A stretch of 64,000 nt of DNA from Hyphomicrobium nitrativorans NL23 (GTDB lineage Bacteria; Pseudomonadota; Alphaproteobacteria; Rhizobiales; Hyphomicrobiaceae). Below the pieces are notes generated by a model that made no database searches, was not told the origin of the DNA, and was given only the letters and a program-made list of their open reading frames with translations. Positions 24,201 to 31,553 of the stretch are shown here, piece by piece; within the stretch, counting starts at the first letter, position 1, and each line of letters opens with the position of its first letter. The stretch is taken from positions 1,012,501 through 1,076,500 of the forward strand of contig NC_022997.1 of NCBI RefSeq assembly GCF_000503895.1. The letters run 5' to 3'. The position numbers were made by a program, and so were the translations under genes.

Positions 24201-25960
24201 CCAAGGCGGCGGCGGAACGCGCCAATATCGGCAAGTCCCGTTTCCTAGCGGCCGCCAGTCACGATCTGCGCCAACCTCTGCAGACCATTAATCTGCTGCA
24301 AGGCATCCTGATGAAACGCGCCACAGACGAAGGCACGCGTAAGCTGCTGGGGCGCCTCGATGACACCACGGGCGCCATGTCGACCATGCTCGACAAGCTG
24401 CTCGACATCAACCAGCTCGAAGCCGGGATCGTGCGTCCCGAGATCGTTGATTTCCCCATCAACAGCCTACTCAGCCGCATGAAGGCCGACTTCTCGTTTC
24501 TCGCCGCTGAAAAGAGCCTGCGGTGGAGCGTCATCCCATGCAGTCTCTTCGGAAGAAGCGACCCGCGTCTCCTCGATCAAATGATCCGCAATCTGGTCTC
24601 TAACGCCTTCAAGTACACGAGCAGCGGGAAACTGCTGCTTGGATGCCGGCGGCGGCCTGGAATCATCCGCATCGAGGTGCTCGACACCGGCATCGGCCTT
24701 CCCATGGACCAGGCCCGGAAGATTTTCGAGGAGTTTCATCAGCTCGACAATCCGGCCCGCGACAGCAGCCTGGGCCTTGGGCTGGGTCTCTCCATCGTCA
24801 AACGGCTGGGTGATCTGCTCGGGCACTCGATCGACGTCCGCTCGATTCCCGGCTATGGATCGGCCTTCGCCATTGAGATCCCGCTCGCAGCCTCCGGCGG
24901 GACACGCGAAGCGCGCTCGGTCGAGCCTGCTCGGGACAATCATTCGCCCGTGTACGGCGCGGTCCTGGTGATTGAAGACGATCCATCCGTACGGGAGATG
25001 CTCAAGCTGCTGCTCGATCAGGAAGGGTATCGCACGACAGCTGCCGCCGACGTCGCGACGGCGCTTGAGCTCGCCGGGAAAGCTACGACGCGACCGGACC
25101 TAATAGTTGCCGACTACAACCTGGCCCGTGGCGTCAGCGGCCTCGATGCCATCGCGAGCCTGCGTCAGCGGCTCCAACGCGATATCCCGGCCATCGTTGT
25201 CACGGGCGACATTTCAGCAGGCACGCTCCGCGCCATTGCTGACCATGGGTACACGCAGCTCAACAAGCCAGTGAAGGCACCCCAGCTCGTCCGTCTTATC
25301 CAGGATCTCCTACAGCCATCGCCGACCGAGAGAACGGTCTCGTTGCCGCAAAACCCCCAAGGATCGAATGCGCCAACCGTCTATGTGGTGGACGACGACG
25401 CCGCTCTTCGCGAGGCGTCGCGCGACCTTCTCCAGGCGCATGGCTATGCCGTGGAGGCCTTTGCCGATGGGGAGGAGTTCTTGCGATGCGGCGGCGCTAA
25501 AGGCTGCCTGCTTCTCGATGCCCGGTTGCCGGGTATGACCGGCCTTGAGCTGATCGAGCGCTTGAAGACCGCGGGCCGTTCCCTGGCCACCATCATGATC
25601 ACGGGCGATGGCGACGTTCCGCTCGCCGTCGAGGCCATGAAGGCGGGTGCCGTGGATTTCATCGAGAAGCCGATCGGCCACGTGGAACTGCTGGCCAGCA
25701 TCGAGCGCGCGCTTGACGGGAACAGCGACGAGATCGAATCGACCGTCGTACGGAGCAAGGCCGTCTCCCTTGTTGCTAGCCTGACCGCGCGTCAGCGCCA
25801 GATCCTGGAGCTAGTCATGGCAGGCCACCCGAGCAAGAACATTGCCGCAGATCTCGGCATCAGCCAGCGCACGGTGGACAACCACCGCGCGGCCATCATG
25901 AAGAAGACCGGGTCGAAATCAATGCCGGCGTTGATCCGGATTGCAATTGCCGCCGGGTAA
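21242..25960 (+). CDS. Giant CheB-CheR-PAS-histidine kinase-REC-REC-LuxR protein
   Basis: A 1572-residue soluble protein. Order: CheB-type methylesterase (about 30-205; GLGASAGGLDAF, GTGTDGSLG); CheR-type methyltransferase (about 240-500; WVPACSSGEEAYSIAI); a long coiled coil (660-740; SVNEEFQSINEELETSKEEL); two PAS domains (745-975); HisKA (His near 1007 in SHDLRQP); HATPase (VLDTGIGLPMDQ); receiver 1 (Asp near 1289 in VADYNL); a FixJ-like receiver 2 (Asp near 1423, LLDARLPGMTG); and a LuxR-type HTH (ARQRQILELVMAGHPSKNIA). CheB-CheR-PAS kinases are common, but the added FixJ-type output makes sensing, phosphorelay and DNA binding one polypeptide. Start supported by GAAGGCG. Confidence 0.93.
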   Translation: MAGLRPGAPDAAQEPREQREPKSTDPCRSLPFAVVGLGASAGGLDAFQRFLDAVSPDSGMAFVLIQHLDPTHVSMMSELLARHTKMPVVEAANGMPVEVDHVYLIPPGAYLALRNGSLWLSKPHDRHGARMPLDFFLCSIAHECGERALCAILSGTGTDGSLGLKAVHEQGGLVVVQDPHEAQHDGMPRSAIDTGCTDFILPIAKVPQALISFSRQAYVSGRKAPGDEMESESGPTEIIALLTEMTSHDFSLYKPGTLTRRIERRMALAAIENRERYLEILREDIGERERLARDLLINVTQFFRDRLAFDMLGQSVVPELVQEQPPGQAIRVWVPACSSGEEAYSIAILFLEAIAASRSNIKLQVFASDIEPGCVAFARNGSYPEHIHNDVTPERLSRYFIKEDGGYRVVRELREAVVFTTQNLLADPPFSRLDLISCRNVLIYLSPEAQERTLSLFHFALRERGVLVLGASETVGKHVDHFAPISKTHRLYRHIGRSRPGETAFPIPSGELGFRSRSLSPKERANPAPTLGDLAKRTLMDAYVPAAVLINDKREALHYFGAIDIFLKIAPGEASRDILVMAREGLRGKLRHALQHTPSDRGNSFVTGGRVTHDGRPMDVTIGVFEISSDGQKYRIVSFAEDAGSSAAAQGGETEPRPNINQEQEIALLREELNSTILELEVANEEHKAINEEAMSVNEEFQSINEELETSKEELQSLNEELNALNSQLQETVERQRATADDLNNILNSSDVATLFLDRALRIRFFTPATKTLFNIITTDIGRPLGDLTHRFRDDDMLRDATSVLKTSAPKRREIEADDGSWYIRSILPYRSDASHVDGVVVTFTGISEIKAAQAEIQSARSYSDSIIATIGQPLVVLDADLRVISASTSFYRVFAVGPAETVGRPLHEVGSCLDVPALRQFLATLRKGDAGLDDAEITITLPALGIRSFKVSARTIGDEPAARRKILLSIIDVTDTKRESEALAAAKAAAERANIGKSRFLAAASHDLRQPLQTINLLQGILMKRATDEGTRKLLGRLDDTTGAMSTMLDKLLDINQLEAGIVRPEIVDFPINSLLSRMKADFSFLAAEKSLRWSVIPCSLFGRSDPRLLDQMIRNLVSNAFKYTSSGKLLLGCRRRPGIIRIEVLDTGIGLPMDQARKIFEEFHQLDNPARDSSLGLGLGLSIVKRLGDLLGHSIDVRSIPGYGSAFAIEIPLAASGGTREARSVEPARDNHSPVYGAVLVIEDDPSVREMLKLLLDQEGYRTTAAADVATALELAGKATTRPDLIVADYNLARGVSGLDAIASLRQRLQRDIPAIVVTGDISAGTLRAIADHGYTQLNKPVKAPQLVRLIQDLLQPSPTERTVSLPQNPQGSNAPTVYVVDDDAALREASRDLLQAHGYAVEAFADGEEFLRCGGAKGCLLLDARLPGMTGLELIERLKTAGRSLATIMITGDGDVPLAVEAMKAGAVDFIEKPIGHVELLASIERALDGNSDEIESTVVRSKAVSLVASLTARQRQILELVMAGHPSKNIAADLGISQRTVDNHRAAIMKKTGSKSMPALIRIAIAAG

Positions 25961-25973
25961 AATGCGTGATGGC

Positions 25974-26236
25974 TCAGAAGTCGTTCGCGCGCAAGATGTA
26001 GGCCTCCATCCGGCGACTGGCGTAAACCTTCGCGGCCACCTGCAGAATGCGATCGCGATAGCGGTCGAACGCCCTCAAAAATCCGGCTTCATCCAGCATT
26101 GCATCGGGACTTATGCGAGTGAAGGCACGCTGCTCCACGAAGAAGCTGTCTCGAACGCACCATCGTAGCCCCAGAAACGCACGCGCCGGCCACGCTCATC
26201 ATAGCTTCGGCTTCGATTCGGGAAACTTAACGCCAC
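25974..26236 (-). pseudogene. DUF1488 gene, one-base deletion, block B copy
   Basis: A GTG preceded by AAGGAG begins VALSFPNRSRSYDERGRRVR, then FWGYDGAFE. One base is then missing, and SFFVEQRAFTRI resumes in another frame through to the C-terminal ANDF. The intact paralogue is at 5404-5667. As sequenced, translation would stop after about 41 residues. Sequencing error cannot be excluded. Confidence 0.75.
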
Positions 26237-26281
26237 TGGCGGATTCTCCTTCCGGCGATGAGGTACCCGCCGGGGTTTTCT

Positions 26282-26689
26282 CTACGGAGATCTGGCACGG
26301 TAGCCGATCATCAAGAGCTCCATGGCGACACTCGCCAAGACGCCCGCCAGACAGCCGATCCAGGCCGAAGGTGGCGGATTGAGGACGCTCAGGCTCACAA
26401 AGTACCCGATAAGCCCTCCGCCGATCGCGGCAATCGTTGCATTGACCAGAACGACACCCGGGATGATCAACCGTCCGGGGCCAGGGCCCGCTCCGCGGAT
26501 GGATGCAAAGATGGTGAAGTGCCGAACGACTGTGCCCGCCAGCACAGCCAGAAATCCAGCCACGATAGCCAAGACGGGCTGGTTGGCGACGAAACCGTCA
26601 AGAGACAACCCACTCAACGCGCCCACGACGCCTCCGGTGATGACGGTCAGGGTGATGCCCGCCGATATGAGCTGTTGGTATCGTGACAT
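26282..26689 (-). CDS. Four-span membrane protein of the signalling block
   Basis: The 135-residue product begins MSRYQQLISAGITLTVITGG and has about four hydrophobic segments, ending LAGVLASVAMELLMIGYRARSP. No known domain is recognised. It sits between DUF1488 and the single-span peptide; only its last 22 or so residues survive in block A. It may be the membrane anchor or signal input for the soluble kinases, but that is speculation. Confidence 0.65.
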   Translation of the reverse strand: MSRYQQLISAGITLTVITGGVVGALSGLSLDGFVANQPVLAIVAGFLAVLAGTVVRHFTIFASIRGAGPGPGRLIIPGVVLVNATIAAIGGGLIGYFVSLSVLNPPPSAWIGCLAGVLASVAMELLMIGYRARSP

Positions 26690-26736
26690 ACGCTCTCCGA
26701 TGCTCTCTTGAGAAATTTATGCGTGAGCGCGCAGCG

Positions 26737-26868
26737 CTAGTTGGCAACCTCGACAATCACGTATCCGCTGAACACAGCTGCCATAACGATGGGCACGAGG
26801 AGCAACCAAGAAGAAATTGAGGCCCAGCTCCCGGGAACTGCTACGAGTCTGTCGTTTGGATCGACCAT
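26737..26868 (-). CDS. Single-span small membrane protein (43 aa), block B copy
   Basis: From ATG 26868 (preceded by GAGGACATGAC) the product reads MVDPNDRLVAVPGSWASISS, then the span WLLLVPIVMAAVFSGYVIV. It matches the 45-residue peptide at 5879-6016 in plan and in the LLVPIV core. Motif 8 lies 114 bp upstream. Function unknown. Confidence 0.65.
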   Translation of the reverse strand: MVDPNDRLVAVPGSWASISSWLLLVPIVMAAVFSGYVIVEVAN

Positions 26869-26982
26869 GTCATGTCCTCGCTGCCATCAATGCGGGCGTC
26901 TAAAGGAGACATGCGCGCATGGATGCTCAGATCCGGACCCGCATATCATGAAGGACCGTAGAGAAAGACGTATGGACAGCGT

Positions 26983-27000
26983 AGAGTCGGAATCTACTCA
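26983..27000 (-). promoter_or_regulatory. Conserved 18-bp motif, copy 8
   Basis: The minus-strand sequence is TGAGTAGATTCCGACTCT, identical to copy 3. The leader between it and the gene shares GATCTGAGCATCCATGCGC-like sequence with block A. Confidence 0.65.
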
Positions 27001-27066
27001 GAGACGCGGGAGGCGGGCTGACCTTTAAAGGTCCGGTGCTCCCCCCTCGAGGGCCATTGCGAGCGT

Positions 27067-27306
27067 TTACGTCTTGAGCGGCGCGTCCACTGCCGCCCGC
27101 AAAATGCGTGGCCCTTGCACACTGAACCATCCGTTCGCAATGCCAAACTCGACGCCGCTGTTCAAAGCCTCGCCATAGACGTCTTCATTCGCAAGGCGCG
27201 CTGCAATCGCGCCGAACATGTCGTGCTCGCCTGGCTTGGTGTGCCGTTGATCAAGCAGGTCGAGGATCCGACGCGCTATCTGTTCCGGTGTCGACGTCAT
27301 GTGCAC
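27067..27306 (-). CDS. Hypothetical protein (79 aa)
   Basis: The GTG at 27306 follows AAGGAG by five bases; an in-frame ATG lies at 27300. The product contains TPEQIARRILDLLDQRHTKP and ends GPRILRAAVDAPLKT. It is soluble and mostly helical, with no family recognised. It is transcribed away from the EF-hand protein gene at 27655. Confidence 0.5.
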   Translation of the reverse strand: MHMTSTPEQIARRILDLLDQRHTKPGEHDMFGAIAARLANEDVYGEALNSGVEFGIANGWFSVQGPRILRAAVDAPLKT

Positions 27307-27513
27307 ATCGTCTCCTTACGAGATATTGAGAGACAGCTAGCTCTCGACGGAGACGAGAAAATCGCCGTCTAGGAAGTCGCCGTCTCGGGATGCCTCTGAT
27401 GTTTTGCCACTTGCGGTAAATAGGGGGAATTCTAGCGCGCTCAATGGAGAGGATTGAAATTTGCCCATCGCGCTGTTCACCTATTGGTTTGAACTCGGCA
27501 GTGCAACTCAGCT

Positions 27514-27531
27514 TGAGTAGTTTCCGATCCT
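27514..27531 (+). promoter_or_regulatory. Conserved 18-bp motif, copy 9 (plus strand)
   Basis: TGAGTAGTTTCCGATCCT on the plus strand lies 124 bp before the EF-hand protein ATG at 27655. It is the only copy facing right, and it faces the only plus-strand gene associated with the motif. It differs from the consensus at one position. The rest of 27307-27654 holds no gene I can support. Confidence 0.6.
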
Positions 27532-27654
27532 ATCGGCGCCGACCGATCTTGAATATTTCTCTGCAACGAGCGCACCGCGTGGCAACCCAGCGAACCGAAT
27601 GGCGATCTGATCGGAAGCAACGCGGGCGCACTCCACTCAACAACAAGGAAAACA

Positions 27655-28104
27655 ATGATGATCAGAACTGCAATGAAAGCGTTGCCCGTATGCGCGGCGA
27701 CTCTCCTCATCGGGTCCTCAGCGGTCTCCGCGCAGACACCCGACGACATGAAAATGACCCAAGCTCAATGCGGCACGCTTTGGACGCAGGCGCTTGCGGG
27801 TTCTTCCGGCAACCTCTCCAAGGAAAAGGCCAAGCCCTACGTGAATGATTTCAAGAAGGCAGACAAGGACGGCGACAATCACCTCTCAGGGGCAGAATGG
27901 ACCGACGCCTGCGAGCAGGGCGGGATCCAAAGTTCATCGGACGGCGCCGGTGACGGGATGAGCGGCTCAGACAAAACATCGGATCGGACGCCAGGCGATC
28001 AATCACCAAGCCGCACCCCGGGCGCGACCAGTACCGGTGCGGCGGGAACAGAAGCAGGTCAGACGGCTAACGGCACATCTGATCGAACGCCGACAAACCA
28101 CTAA
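27655..28104 (+). CDS. Exported EF-hand-like protein
   Basis: A signal peptide (MKALPVCAATLLIGSSAVSA) is followed by a domain with two Cys and one EF-hand loop, DKDGDNHLSGAEW, in which the calcium ligands D, D, D, S and E are in place. The last 60 residues are a Ser/Thr/Gly/Pro-rich, low-complexity tail. AAGGAAAACA precedes the ATG. A role in periplasmic calcium binding is likely but untested. Motif 9 lies upstream. Confidence 0.75.
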   Translation: MMIRTAMKALPVCAATLLIGSSAVSAQTPDDMKMTQAQCGTLWTQALAGSSGNLSKEKAKPYVNDFKKADKDGDNHLSGAEWTDACEQGGIQSSSDGAGDGMSGSDKTSDRTPGDQSPSRTPGATSTGAAGTEAGQTANGTSDRTPTNH

Positions 28105-28281
28105 CGGCCTCGAACGGCCTCGCGACCGCGAACTTGGGGCGGAGTAGCGAACCGCCCTGGTTTCGCTGTCACCGAGGAACCGGGGTATTCAGCATACAGA
28201 ATGAGTCCGGGGAGACATTGACACCGAAATCAATCGACTTTCCTTCGACGTTCATTCAGTTGTTGCAACGGAAGGTAGATC

Positions 28282-28446
28282 ATGTCACTCGGAACCATCC
28301 TTGTTGTTCTCCTCATCATTTTCCTGCTCGGTGGCTTTAGTGGCCGCTTTGGTGGGTACGGGTACGGTTTTGGACACGGCGGAGTTGGTGTCGCCGGGGT
28401 TCTGCTAATAGTTGTTGTTGTCCTGCTTCTAACGGGTCGCATTTGA
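28282..28446 (+). CDS. DUF3309-type small membrane protein
   Basis: A 54-residue protein starting MSLGTILVVLLIIFLLGGFS, then a Gly/Tyr-rich turn, then a second span ending VVVLLLTGRI. This two-span plan with the MSLGTIL start and LLxGRI end is the DUF3309 pattern, abundant in alphaproteobacteria and of unknown function. GGAAGGTAGATC precedes the ATG. Confidence 0.75.
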   Translation: MSLGTILVVLLIIFLLGGFSGRFGGYGYGFGHGGVGVAGVLLIVVVVLLLTGRI

Positions 28447-28557
28447 TCTGACCGGACGCCCCCTTGTGTTGGTCACTGACCAGCTCCCGCAGCAGGTCAA
28501 ACCGAAGATGATATCTCAAATTGTAACGGGGCAGCCTGCGATGAAGCGAGCCCGGTG

Positions 28558-29424
28558 ATGCGCCTCAAAATCCACCATCGGACAATTTATCGCTATCGCC
28601 AGCCGGTGAGCCTTGGATCGCACCGGTTGATGTTGCGCCCTCGCGAGAGCCGGGATCTTCGCCTGATTTCGAATGACGTGGTGGTGACACCCGGCGCGGT
28701 GGTGAAATGGGCGCATGACGTCTACGGCAATGCCGTGGCGACGGCTACATTTCAGACCATGACCGACACCCTCGTGATCGAAAGCGCGGCCGAAATTCAA
28801 CTCCACACCACCGCATGGCCCATCTTCGATATTGCCGCCTCCGCTATCTACTACCCGTTCCGATACTCCGACGATGACTGGATCGATCTTGGCGCTCTGG
28901 CGATCCAGCAGTATCAAGACCCCGCCGGGCGGTTGCGGGAATGGGCACGTGCGTTCGTGGCAGGCAATCCGACGGACACGCTTTGTCTGCTCAAAGATCT
29001 GAGCGCCGGCATCTCAGAAGGGATCCGCTATCAAAGCCGGGACGATGAAGGCACGCAGTCGCCGATCCAGACTCTTGATCGTGGTTGGGGATCGTGTCGT
29101 GATTTCGCCGTCCTCTTCGGCGAAGCGGCTCGCAGCCTCGGATTCGGGGCGAGGATTGTCTCCGGCTATCTCTACAATCCGGATCATAACATTATAGGGT
29201 CCGGCGGTGCGGGAACGACCCATGCCTGGGCCGAAGTCTATGTCCCCGGCGCGGGCTGGATCACCTTCGATCCGACGAACCGGAGTATCGGCGGCTTCAA
29301 TCTGATCCCAGTTGCCGTCGTGCGTGACATACGGCAAGCGATCCCGGTGGCAGGCAGTTTCGTTGGAATGAGCGACGCATTTCAGGGGATGTCGGTGGAA
29401 GTCCTCGTAACGTCCTTGATGTAG
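28558..29424 (+). CDS. Transglutaminase-like cysteine protease family protein
   Basis: The 288-residue product begins MRLKIHHRTIYRYRQPVSLG. The catalytic triad is visible as Cys in GWGSCRDFAVLF, His in THAWAEVYVPG and Asp in ITFDPTNR. It is a paralogue of the gene at 152-1042, with which it shares both domains. An in-frame GTG lies directly before the ATG. It stands alone between a DUF3309 gene and the recombinase. Confidence 0.87.
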   Translation: MRLKIHHRTIYRYRQPVSLGSHRLMLRPRESRDLRLISNDVVVTPGAVVKWAHDVYGNAVATATFQTMTDTLVIESAAEIQLHTTAWPIFDIAASAIYYPFRYSDDDWIDLGALAIQQYQDPAGRLREWARAFVAGNPTDTLCLLKDLSAGISEGIRYQSRDDEGTQSPIQTLDRGWGSCRDFAVLFGEAARSLGFGARIVSGYLYNPDHNIIGSGGAGTTHAWAEVYVPGAGWITFDPTNRSIGGFNLIPVAVVRDIRQAIPVAGSFVGMSDAFQGMSVEVLVTSLM

Positions 29425-29603
29425 CCTTACAACCGGCATGAGAGACGGTGCTTGGTCAGTCGCTACACTGTTCAATCGGGGCCCGTGTAAGCCCGCGCAG
29501 GATATCCGCAGAGGGTCAAAATCGACGGTTGGTAACCACTCGAAGGAAGAATTGGCCCGAGACCGGTCGCAAAATCCCTCATTGGGTCGTTGCAGGCGCA
29601 TGC

Positions 29604-29634
29604 TGGTTTGTCTCTCGAACAAGGAGACAGACCA
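29604..29634 (+). repeat. Hairpin over the recombinase ribosome binding site (copy 2)
   Basis: TGGTTTGTCTC and GAGACAGACCA can pair over 11 bp with one G-U pair and a nine-base loop. The structure sequesters the AAGGAG site and reaches the A of the start codon at 29634, as in copy 1. Confidence 0.7.
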
Positions 29635-30269
29635 TGGACAACAATCACGAAACTAAGAATCTGAAGCCTGTCCGCAACGAGCCTTGGAACAAGGGAAAGC
29701 TTATCGGGGCGAAGCCGCCACTGCGGCCAAGCCACGTCTGGTCGATTAGAACCAAGCTCCAGATGGCGGATCGGAAGCGCGACCTGGCACTGTTCAACTT
29801 GGCCATCGACAGCAAGTTGCGCGGCTGTGACGTGGTCGCGCTCCGTGTTGATGACGTTGCACCGAGCGGCTATGCGATGGACCGCGCAGCTATCCGGCAG
29901 AAGAAGACGGGCAGGCCGGTACGGTTCGAGCTGACGGACCAAACTCGCTCGGCTGTCGACGACTATCTAAGGATGACCGGGCGGAAACGCGGGCAATTCT
30001 TGTTTGCCGGTCGAGGCGATGGTCACGGACTGACGACGAGGCAGTACGCTCGGCTTGTCCACGAGTGGGTTGCCAGTATCGGACTTGATCCGACGAAGTT
30101 CGGAACGCACTCGCTGCGACGTACGAAGGCGGTGTTGATCTACCGGCGCACGGGTAATCTTCGCGCGGTCCAGCTCTTGCTTGGGCATTCGAAAATCGAG
30201 AGCACCGTTCGCTACCTCGGGATCGAGGTCGACGACGCGATCGAGATCGCAGAGAAGATCGATATCTGA
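29634..30269 (+). CDS. Compact tyrosine recombinase (intact copy)
   Basis: A 211-residue site-specific recombinase/integrase. After a basic N-terminus (GAKPPLRPSHVWSIRTKLQM) it has the catalytic Arg (SKLRGCDVVALRVDD), Lys (KKTGRPVRFELT), HxxR (GTHSLRRTKAVLIY), His (LLGHSKIESTVR) and the nucleophile Tyr just after (RYLGIEV). The usual N-terminal SAM-like core-binding domain is missing, so it is shorter than phage integrases. Two related damaged copies lie at 10751 and 49690. Start codon access may be limited by the hairpin. Confidence 0.85.
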   Translation: MDNNHETKNLKPVRNEPWNKGKLIGAKPPLRPSHVWSIRTKLQMADRKRDLALFNLAIDSKLRGCDVVALRVDDVAPSGYAMDRAAIRQKKTGRPVRFELTDQTRSAVDDYLRMTGRKRGQFLFAGRGDGHGLTTRQYARLVHEWVASIGLDPTKFGTHSLRRTKAVLIYRRTGNLRAVQLLLGHSKIESTVRYLGIEVDDAIEIAEKIDI

Positions 30270-30297
30270 CGGCCGCTCGACCTCTATGAGCGGACTT

Positions 30298-30324
30298 GGT
30301 CGGCGAGTTTACGGGGGCGCCGAC
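30298..30324. repeat. Recombinase tail repeat, copy 1
   Basis: GGTCGGCGAGT, then GGGGGCGCCGAC, lie 29 bases past the recombinase stop. Related sequence occurs at 49829-49855 after the recombinase remnant, and alone at 34173-34200. Confidence 0.55.
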
Positions 30325-30509
30325 TACGCGTGTGGCGATGACTGCTTCTGGACGCTGCCGTTACGTCGTCGCTGTCGTTTGCGACGCTGAGTTTGCAGGT
30401 ATTGCGTGAGCCAAAGAAAAGGGCAGAGTGCAAACTGCTGTCCGTCGTCAGGGTCGTCGGGACAGCTGAGCGTGTGATCTAAGAGAGAGTCTGGCTCATC
30501 TGGTTGAAG

Positions 30510-30749
30510 CTCATGCTGCTGCGTTGATGTGCTGTCGGCGGCGCTGCTCGATTGTGCGTCGCTTGACGTCGCGTTGCCGCTCGATGATGCGCGCGGTTCG
30601 CCCAAATGTAGACGTCAGCTGGGGTGAGGTTGTCCAGGCTCTCGTGATAGCGGCGATGATTGTAGAGGTGTCGATGCCACGTTGTGCTACCTCGCGTTCG
30701 GCGGCAACGTAGGCGCGGGCGAGCTGAAAAGGTCGCAGAAGGGGCCAAA
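30510..30749 (-). pseudogene. Remnant of an IS3-type transposase C-terminus
   Basis: On the minus strand, in two frames, LYNHRRYHESLDNLTPADVY is followed by an out-of-frame stretch resembling ARIIERQRDVKRRTIEQRRR. This is the ending of OrfB-type rve integrases of the IS3 family (YNxxRYHESL..LTPADVY). The D,D and most of the E-containing core are gone. It is dead DNA. Confidence 0.65.
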
Positions 30750-30771
30750 ACCTTGCCTTTTTAGGCAAGGT
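30750..30771. terminator. Perfect 9-bp hairpin with T-rich loop
   Basis: ACCTTGCCT and AGGCAAGGT pair perfectly around TTTT. It lies at the edge of the IS3 remnant and may have been part of its end or an old terminator. From here to the dps start at 31022 I find no gene. Confidence 0.35.
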
Positions 30772-31021
30772 GATATAGATTGATGCCATGAGCATTCTGA
30801 TCCACATGCAGCAGCGGGCACTCTTGCTCGCACGCTAATCGCTCCCAGCCATTCCTTTTAGGACACTGGCTCGGGAGAATTGCTCGTTTCACAATATTTC
30901 GTTCGGGTCCGCATACGTGCCAACGCTTCGCACGGCGTGCTGTCCCTTTTTGCGGACGCTCGCGGCGTTGCCATGCGGGTGGCGCGCCGCGCGCGGTCGC
31001 GCATATCGACGTGGAGGTGTC

Positions 31022-31507
31022 ATGAAGAGGGTTATCGAACATACCGAACGCAACGCAAACGCGGAGAATGCTTGCGTGTCGCTGCTGAATGCTCGGTTGG
31101 CTGAAGCGATTGACCTGAGCTTGATGGCGAAGCAAGCGCATTGGAACCTGAAGGGGTCGAATTTTTTCGGTTTGCACCGGATGTTCGATGACATCCGCAA
31201 GCAGATGGACAGCCACGTCGACACCTTGGCTGAGCGTGCGGTGCAACTGGGAGGTGAAGCCCTCGGTACGTCTCAGGTTGTTGCCGCGGCTACGTCGCTG
31301 ACCGCGTATCCAACGGCCATACGCAGCGAGCGCGAGCATATTGCAGCGTTTGGCGAGAGGCTCGCGGCGGCGAGCGACAAGGCCCGGTCCTCGATCGAGG
31401 AGGTGGAGGAAGCCGGCGATGCCGGTACGGTGGATATCCTCACCGGATATTCGCTGATGCTTGAGAAGTCTCTGTGGCTTGTCACCTCACATACTGGCGA
31501 CCATTGA
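31022..31507 (+). CDS. dps: Dps-family DNA-binding ferritin
   Basis: From ATG 31022 (TGGAGGTGTC upstream) the protein has 161 residues. The ferroxidase segment KQAHWNLKGSNFFGLHRMFD, followed by DSHVDTLAER, holds the intersubunit His, Asp and Glu ligands. Dps forms 12-mers that oxidise and store iron and protect DNA from peroxide. The N-terminus (MKRVIEHTERNANAENACVS) is short. MscS follows 46 bases downstream on the same strand, so both may be on one stress transcript. Confidence 0.92.
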   Translation: MKRVIEHTERNANAENACVSLLNARLAEAIDLSLMAKQAHWNLKGSNFFGLHRMFDDIRKQMDSHVDTLAERAVQLGGEALGTSQVVAAATSLTAYPTAIRSEREHIAAFGERLAAASDKARSSIEEVEEAGDAGTVDILTGYSLMLEKSLWLVTSHTGDH

Positions 31508-31553
31508 CTGGAATTGCCGTCCCGCGGCCACGAACAGAGGGGCCTCGAAGGCG

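Noticed and set aside
26395-26412. A tenth copy of the motif (CAGGCTCACAAAGTACCCGA-like)
   Set aside because: It lies inside the membrane protein coding sequence, breaks the conserved TCGGA core and faces no start codon.
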